In this document: positions 50,690-55,407 of the stretch, one piece after another | How positions within the stretch are numbered: the stretch's first letter is position 1 | Layout: every line of letters begins with the position of its first letter | Source of the DNA: Mesorhizobium sp. GbtcB19 | Lineage (GTDB): Bacteria > Pseudomonadota > Alphaproteobacteria > Rhizobiales > Rhizobiaceae | DNA: 55,407 nt | Assembly: GCF_019091085.1 (NCBI RefSeq) | Contig: NZ_JAGXJY010000028.1 | Span: 1 to 55,407, forward strand | Direction: 5' to 3' | The notes under the pieces: model-generated | Seen by the model: only the letters and a program-made list of their open reading frames with translations | Database searches by the model: none | What the model was told of the DNA's origin: nothing | Program-made: the position numbers and the translations under genes

Positions 50690-51010
50690 ATGAAAAAGCT
50701 TCTGCTTGCTTCGATGATCGCCATCGCCTCGGCGTTCGCGATCGCGCCGGCAAGCGCCGGCAGCGTACAGCTCGGTATCGGTATCGGCCCGAGCTATAAT
50801 GACGGCTATTACAGCGACGATTATGGCCCGTATTACCGCCATCATCGCTACTATCGCGATGTATACAATGACGACTACGACAATGGCGGCTATGTGGTGC
50901 GCTACCATCACCGCCGCCATTGTCGCACCGAACTGGTGAGCCACTGGCGTCACCACCACCGGGTGGTGGAAGAGGTGCGCGTCTGCGGTAACGGTTATAG
51001 CGGCTACTAA
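50690..51010 (+). CDS. Secreted Tyr/His/Asp-rich protein
   Basis: The 106-residue protein has a signal peptide (MKKLLLASMIAIASAFAIAPASA). The mature part is rich in Tyr, Asp, His and Arg (YNDGYYSDDYGPYYRHHRYYRDVYNDDYDNGGYVVRYHHRRHC) and has a Cys pair near the end (HCRTELVSHW, VCGNG). The composition suggests a cell-envelope or metal-binding protein, with no family assignment. ACAGGAGGCAGCG precedes the ATG. A similar gene follows at 51220. Confidence 0.82.
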   Translation: MKKLLLASMIAIASAFAIAPASAGSVQLGIGIGPSYNDGYYSDDYGPYYRHHRYYRDVYNDDYDNGGYVVRYHHRRHCRTELVSHWRHHHRVVEEVRVCGNGYSGY

Positions 51011-51219
51011 GCGAGCCTTGCATGAAACGCGCGGAACGGCCCTGGCCGTCCCGCGCGATCCTCGCCTTGCCTTCAGATCTTGCTCACTCCACAACCCTGT
51101 CGCGAAAATGGTTCCGCCATTCGGACGTTTGGGCCGATTTTCACGAAATCGCCCGCCCTCCCGGCAGCTTTTCGGGCTCGAAAGCGTTTACTCCGGTGAA
51201 CCTTCAGGAGGAGGTTGCC

Positions 51220-51528
51220 ATGAGAAAGCTTCTACTTGCCTCGGTGATTGCCGTCGCGTCGGCGGCCGCGCCGATCGTGCCTGCCGATGCCCATGCGTTC
51301 TTCGGCTTCGGCATAGGCGGCTACGAGCCTTATCCGTTCTACGGCGGGCCGTATTATGGTGGCTACCGCGACTATTACGACGACGACTACTACCCCGGCC
51401 AAGTCGTCTACCCGCGGTACTACCGGTACCACCGGTACTATTTCTATCACCGGCACCACCATAGGCACTTCTTCTACTACCACCACCGGCACCACCACAG
51501 GCATCACCATCGGTATTACCGGTACTAG
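51220..51528 (+). CDS. Secreted Tyr/His-rich protein
   Basis: The 102-residue protein has a signal peptide (MRKLLLASVIAVASAAAPIVPADAHA). The mature part is composed of Gly/Tyr/Pro (GGYEPYPFYGGPYYGGYRDYYDDDYYPG) followed by an extreme His/Tyr/Arg tail (YHRHHHRHFFYYHHRHHHRH). The N-terminus closely matches the neighbour at 50690, so the two are probably diverged duplicates. AGGAGGAGGTTGCC precedes the ATG. The in-frame codons from 51022 are not protein-like. Confidence 0.82.
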   Translation: MRKLLLASVIAVASAAAPIVPADAHAFFGFGIGGYEPYPFYGGPYYGGYRDYYDDDYYPGQVVYPRYYRYHRYYFYHRHHHRHFFYYHHRHHHRHHHRYYRY

Positions 51529-51654
51529 GTAGGAGCACCGCGCCAGGCGGAGCTGGGATAGCGCGGCGGCGCTGGTCTCCCCACTCAAGGGAGAGGTGCC
51601 GCCGGAGATGGCAGCGCAACCGGCAAAGGCGGCGGCAGCCAGGACTGAGACGCT

Positions 51655-51716
51655 GGCGGGACAGCGCCCCCCTCTGCCCTGCCGGGCATCTCCCCCACAA
51701 GGGGGGAGATTGGCAG
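51655..51716. repeat. Single arm of GC-rich repeat family B
   Basis: One arm (GGCGGGACAGCGCCCCCCTC ... GGGGGGAGATTGGCAG) is present without its inverted partner. A short related piece (TCTCCCCACTCAAGGGAGAG) lies about 80 bases upstream. It precedes the DUF763 gene. Confidence 0.85.
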
Positions 51717-51782
51717 TTCGTGCGCCTTGCAAATCCTTCCCGACATGCCATCTAACTCACCGGCATCCACGGAGAAGCACGC

Positions 51783-53033
51783 GTGACGCAGCGAAGCGGC
51801 AGCGCCGACCTGCCGCTGCATGGCGGGCGGGTCCCGAAATGGCTGGGCGATCGCATGACGAGGCTCGGCGCTGTGCTGTGCGAAGCGATCATCCACCATT
51901 ACGGCCGCGACGAACTCTTGCGACGTCTGGCGCATCCCTTCTGGTTCCAGTCTTTTGGGGCCGTGATGGGCATGGACTGGCATTCGTCGGGCATCACCAC
52001 ATCGGTCATTGGCGCGCTGAAGCGCGGGCTTAACCCTATGTCGAGCGAGCTCGGCATCCATGTCTGCGGCGGGCGCGGCGCGCATTCGCGCAAGACGCCG
52101 GGCGAGCTCATCGCCATCGGCGAGCGCGTCGGGCTGAACGGCGATGCCCTTGCCACCGCCAGCCGCCTCGTCGCCAAGGTCGACAGCGCCGCCGTGCAGG
52201 ACGGCTACGACCTCTATCTGCACGGCTTTATCGTCACCGATGACGGGCGCTGGGTGGTGGTGCAGCAGGGCATGAACGGCGACGCCCGCCAGGCGCGCCG
52301 CTATCACTGGCTGTCGGAAGGGCTGCAAAGCTTCGTCGACCAGCCGCATGCCGCGATCGAGGGCGAACGCCAGGGCGAGATCGTCAACCTCACCGACCGC
52401 CGTGCCGAAAAAGCCCGCGGCGGCCAGGTCGAGCTGCTCAAGACCATGAGCCCGGAAAAGATCCTGACCGAGCTTGCCCTGCTCGAGCCCCAGCCGGAGC
52501 CAGAACCAGCCGCGCAGCCGCTTTTGCCCAACCTCGTCATGCCCGCGCATCACGACGTGCGCGAAAGCGACATCGTCATGCGCCGCCTGCACGGCAACAT
52601 CGCCTCGGCCATCGAAAGCGGCCCGAAGGATTTTCCCGAGCTGCTGCTGGTGCCGGGCGTCGGCCCGCGCACGGTGCGGGCGCTGGCCATGGTCTCGGAA
52701 GTGGTGCATGGCGCACCCTTTCGCTTCTCCGACCCGGCGCGCTTCTCGCTCGCCCATGGCGGCAAGGACCGCCACCCCTTCCCCGTGCCTCTGAAAGTCT
52801 ATGACGAGACGATCGCGGTGCTGAAATCGGCGGTGGGGAAGGCAAAGCTCGGGCGGAGCGAGGAGTTGGAGGCGCTGAGGCGGCTGGATGGCGAGTCACG
52901 GCGGATGGAGCGCTACGTGACGGGGCCGAGCTTGAAGGAGATAGTCGCCGGCGAGATGGACCAGTCGCATCTGCTGGGGGGTAGGAGCGTGTTCGGGTGG
53001 GAGAAGGCGCCGGAGGACAAGAAGGCTCAATAA
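51783..53033 (+). CDS. DUF763 protein
   Basis: The 416-residue protein belongs to the DUF763 family (ADLPLHGGRVPKWLGDRMTRLGAVLCEAIIHHYG, HPFWFQSFGAVMGMDWHSSGITTSVIGALKRGL, GGRGAHSRKTPGELIAIGERVGL, YDLYLHGFIVTDDGRWVVVQQGMN). A helix-hairpin-helix-like stretch appears near residue 290 (LLLVPGVGPRTVRALAMVSEVVHG), which suggests DNA contact. The function is unknown, and the family is shared with archaea, so transfer in the past is plausible. GTG start with GGAG upstream. Confidence 0.88.
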   Translation: MTQRSGSADLPLHGGRVPKWLGDRMTRLGAVLCEAIIHHYGRDELLRRLAHPFWFQSFGAVMGMDWHSSGITTSVIGALKRGLNPMSSELGIHVCGGRGAHSRKTPGELIAIGERVGLNGDALATASRLVAKVDSAAVQDGYDLYLHGFIVTDDGRWVVVQQGMNGDARQARRYHWLSEGLQSFVDQPHAAIEGERQGEIVNLTDRRAEKARGGQVELLKTMSPEKILTELALLEPQPEPEPAAQPLLPNLVMPAHHDVRESDIVMRRLHGNIASAIESGPKDFPELLLVPGVGPRTVRALAMVSEVVHGAPFRFSDPARFSLAHGGKDRHPFPVPLKVYDETIAVLKSAVGKAKLGRSEELEALRRLDGESRRMERYVTGPSLKEIVAGEMDQSHLLGGRSVFGWEKAPEDKKAQ

Positions 53034-53149
53034 GCCACCAGGGTCGGTGCCTCTTATTCGTAAAAGCGCTGTGGGCAATAAACTCAAGTATATGGAAGTC
53101 CGGGACCAAGAAATGTATTTCACCTTGTGCGATCGGACTGGGGGAGCAG

Positions 53150-54661
53150 ATGGGAGACGAAAAGACGGAGCTGGATTCGATCTGGGCCGACGACCTTCTC
53201 GGTCGGCGGAGTGATGCTGACTTTCTGCAAGCATTCTTGACCGGGCGAATGGCGGATCGGCAGAAGGCCGGCTTGGCTGGAGCATATGTCCTCAACATCG
53301 ACGCACACTGGGGTGCAGGTAAGACTTTCTTTCTAGAGCGTTTCGCTCTTCAGCTCGAAGCCTCAGGCCATATTGTTGCAAGGGTTAACGCATGGCGCGA
53401 TGACCACCTTGATGATCCATTTATTGCAATCTTGGCGGCAATCGACGAGGCGCTTAAACCTTACGTCGTCAAAAAGGGAAAGATCGCTACGGCTTGGAAG
53501 GGGGTAAAGGACAACGCTGTTCCCTTGGTCGTCAAGTTTCTTGGTGGGGCTACGAAGACGTTGGTCAAAAAGTTCGTAGGCACGGAATTTGTCGACCACA
53601 TAGGAGATGTCATTTCCGGGGACCAGGCGACCGACCAAACGCTTACCTCTGGATCAGGTTCCGATGATGGAAAGGACAAATCTATCGTTGAAGAGGCACT
53701 GGCTGAGGGAGCGTCGGAAGCGGCGATTCAAATCGAAAGTGTTGTCGACAAAGGCACCCAAGAGCTAATCGATTTTTTCAATGGGCAGAACAAAGCTACG
53801 GACAACTTTCGAGAGAGACTTGGAAAGGCAATCTCCGCGTTCGAAGCCTCGATAAGGCCGCCACTTTTCGTTTTCGTTGACGAACTCGACCGCTGCCGGC
53901 CATCCTATGCGGTCTCGCTGCTAGAACGAGTAAAACATCTCTTCGACGCCGATAATGTAGTGTTCGTCTTTGCAACCAATAGCGACCAATTGCAGTATAG
54001 CGTCACCGGTGCCTACGGTGCGGGGTTCAACGGGTTCTCATACCTCAAACGATTCTTCGACCGGACATATTTGCTGACAAACCCATCGATCGAGGAGTTT
54101 GTTCGTGTCGAATCAAAAAATTTGAACCAGGCGAAATTTACAGCTCCTAGCTCGGACAAGGTTGGCTTTATAATACGATGCTGCGAGTCGTATAAGATGG
54201 ATCTAAGAGAGGTTAGACACGTTATCGACATTGTTTCTTCGTCGATTACATCTTGGCGCCATAGCTTTCCCATTGATATGGTCATATTGCTGCCACTTGC
54301 TATTTTCTTTTACAGAAATGGCAGCGTCAACTGGCGCGATGCGCAATCAGATATTCCAGAAACTTTTGTCTTCCAGGAAGGATACCGGATTAACGAGTAT
54401 ACGATGCAAAATGAGCCTGTCGTTTTTAAGGTTTCGACTGCATTTAATCTGTTAAGAAATGCAGCTACCTCGATTGAGGAAGCTATCGCTCTCAGAAACT
54501 CATCGTCATCACCCGAACAGGAATATGCTGCTCAAACTTTTTTACCTGAGTGGAACGGCAAGAAAGTAAACCGAAGAAGGCCGAGCGCGCAGTTCGAAAT
54601 AGGCGACCTGATCATGCACGCTGGAAAAATCATTGCTTATGACATTGCTGATAGGAACTAG
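53150..54661 (+). CDS. KAP-family P-loop NTPase
   Basis: The 503-residue protein has Walker A at residues 53-59 (HWGAGKT) and Walker B at 241-249 (VFVDELDRC), the hallmark of KAP NTPases. A sensor-like segment follows (VVFVFATNSDQLQYSVTGAYG ... FSYLKRFFDRTYLL). Between the two motifs lies a long insert (about 100-230) that in many relatives spans the membrane but here is only mildly hydrophobic. KAP NTPases include phage-exclusion factors. The base composition is clearly AT-richer than both neighbours and no mobile-element genes adjoin, so it looks like a transferred single gene. The start at MGDEKTE follows GGGGGAG closely. Confidence 0.88.
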   Translation: MGDEKTELDSIWADDLLGRRSDADFLQAFLTGRMADRQKAGLAGAYVLNIDAHWGAGKTFFLERFALQLEASGHIVARVNAWRDDHLDDPFIAILAAIDEALKPYVVKKGKIATAWKGVKDNAVPLVVKFLGGATKTLVKKFVGTEFVDHIGDVISGDQATDQTLTSGSGSDDGKDKSIVEEALAEGASEAAIQIESVVDKGTQELIDFFNGQNKATDNFRERLGKAISAFEASIRPPLFVFVDELDRCRPSYAVSLLERVKHLFDADNVVFVFATNSDQLQYSVTGAYGAGFNGFSYLKRFFDRTYLLTNPSIEEFVRVESKNLNQAKFTAPSSDKVGFIIRCCESYKMDLREVRHVIDIVSSSITSWRHSFPIDMVILLPLAIFFYRNGSVNWRDAQSDIPETFVFQEGYRINEYTMQNEPVVFKVSTAFNLLRNAATSIEEAIALRNSSSSPEQEYAAQTFLPEWNGKKVNRRRPSAQFEIGDLIMHAGKIIAYDIADRN

Positions 54662-54676
54662 ATCGCAGGCTCCCCT

Positions 54677-55273
54677 TCACCCCGCCTTCCTCCCCATCAT
54701 CCCATAGTGCACCGCCAGCAAGTCCAGCCCGACCTTCAGCAGCTTGACCACCACATCCCTCCCCTCGCCGGTGCGTTCGGCGATGGCCTTCACGGACTGG
54801 CCTTCGAGGCAGGTCTTTCGCACCACCTCCGCCACCTCCCAATGCGCGAGCGTTGCTGCGGCGTGGGCATGGGCGCGGCCGGTTGAGAGCACGCGGTCGG
54901 GGATGCCGCCGCCCACCCTGCCGCCGTCGACGCGCTCGCTCCAGGATTGCGGCTGCAGGCCCTCGCGCTGGCTGCGCTCGAAATCGTCGCGAAAGCGCTG
55001 GCCTGCCTCGCGCTGCTGGCGGCTGAGCGAGGTGATGCCCACCAGCGGATCGACATTGCGCAGGCGCACGACGCCGCCGGTGGAGGTGTAGCCGCCGTTC
55101 GAGACTTCGTAGACGCGGCGCGATTCGGCGGTGCCGGCGGCGAGGCGCTGGCGGCCGAAGGCGTCTTGCTTCAGCGCGAAGTCGTGGCCGACCTCGCGGC
55201 GGATGCGCACCTGCTCGGCTTCGCCCTTGGGGAGTTTCGGGGGTTGCGGTTTTTTCGAGGCTTTGCGGGGCAT
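54677..55273 (-). CDS. DUF6456-type helix-turn-helix protein
   Basis: The 198-residue protein has a basic N-terminal tail (MPRKASKKPQPPKLPKG). A middle part follows (NVDPLVGITSLSRQQREAGQRFRDDFERSQREGLQPQSWSERVDGG), then a C-terminal helix-turn-helix-like end (VAEVVRKTCLEGQSVKAIAERTGEGRDVVVKLLKVGLDLLAVHYG). This arrangement matches rhizobial DUF6456 proteins of unknown function, some close to phage-type regulators. AAGGATCAACTC precedes the ATG. It is convergent with the KAP NTPase. Confidence 0.82.
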   Translation of the reverse strand: MPRKASKKPQPPKLPKGEAEQVRIRREVGHDFALKQDAFGRQRLAAGTAESRRVYEVSNGGYTSTGGVVRLRNVDPLVGITSLSRQQREAGQRFRDDFERSQREGLQPQSWSERVDGGRVGGGIPDRVLSTGRAHAHAAATLAHWEVAEVVRKTCLEGQSVKAIAERTGEGRDVVVKLLKVGLDLLAVHYGMMGRKAG

Positions 55274-55319
55274 GAGTTGATCCTTGGGATTGGGTGGACG
55301 TCTCAGAACTTGGGTTCCT

Positions 55320-55407
55320 CACCCCCGCCGGAGGCGGGGGAGAGGTGTCCGCGAAGCGGACGGAGCGGGGGCCTTCGTAGGGCGCTCCCCTCTCCGTCTC
55401 GGCTTCG
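55320..55407. repeat. Intergenic palindromic sequence at the window edge
   Basis: Two adjacent hairpins (CCCCCGCC-GGA-GGCGGGGG and GTCCGC-GAA-GCGGAC) followed by CTCCCCTCTCCGTC resemble rhizobial intergenic repeats. The element runs into the window edge and cannot be completed. Confidence 0.6.

Noticed and set aside
1..55407. tRNA, rRNA or CRISPR loci
   Set aside because: No cloverleaf-like sequence with a conserved T-loop, no rRNA core sequence and no array of short repeats with unique spacers was found by eye.

Overview
The window looks like chromosome of an alphaproteobacterium of the order Hyphomicrobiales, most likely Mesorhizobium or a close relative. The basis is high GC with strong GC3 in most genes, rhizobial gene families (PaoABC-type dehydrogenase, DUF2270, DUF6456, LacI/sugar-binding genes), and several families of short palindromic intergenic repeats of the kind scattered through rhizobial genomes. 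This placement comes from gene content read by eye, not from a search. No rRNA, tRNA, CRISPR array, prophage or transposase was seen.

Layout. 0-13 kb: a DUF559 nuclease-like gene between perfect 70-bp inverted repeats, then a housekeeping and accessory mix (VOC proteins, MFS transporter, ankyrin protein, GNAT acetyltransferase, a Kef-type antiporter fused to a universal-stress domain, DUF2270 protein, amidase, an ECF sigma factor with an AhpD-like partner, sulfotransferase). 13-18 kb: a solitary sugar-binding protein, a PanB-like/fatty-acid-hydroxylase pair, and a LacI regulator without a normal start codon. 17.8-20.7 kb: a BTAD-hydrolase-cyclase-like fusion and an aldo/keto reductase. 21.0-25.1 kb: a visibly AT-richer two-gene island of a trypsin-like protease with an N-terminal alpha-helical (EAD-like) domain and a membrane-anchored protein with about 18 copies of a 32-residue repeat. 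25.3-33.9 kb: TetR, a three-subunit molybdenum hydroxylase operon, a zinc-free quinone-reductase-like dehydrogenase with divergent LysR, and small genes. 34-42.4 kb: diguanylate cyclase, NfeD/slipin operon, His-rich secreted protein, MFS exporter with divergent LysR and a clear operator. 42.6-50.2 kb: small-protein region with three short peptides sharing the leader MKKTYEKPVL (YxxPxL, as in lasso-peptide leaders), a 310-residue unknown protein, RidA, PhnA-like protein, an acyltransferase carrying an intergenic repeat inside its reading frame, and a cupin. 50.7-55.4 kb: two Tyr/His-rich secreted proteins, DUF763, an AT-rich KAP-family NTPase and a DUF6456 protein.

The two strongest candidates for undescribed biology are (1) the protease/repeat-protein pair at 21.0-25.1 kb, which has the architecture of a bacterial conflict or self/non-self sensing system, and (2) the three orphan RiPP-like precursor peptides at 43.8-44.1 and 50.1 kb, which have no cyclase or protease gene in the window. 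The KAP NTPase at 53.2 kb is a further candidate defence gene. Repeat elements make up an unusually large share of the intergenic DNA, and in several places they supply gene ends, possible ribosome binding sites, or coding sequence.
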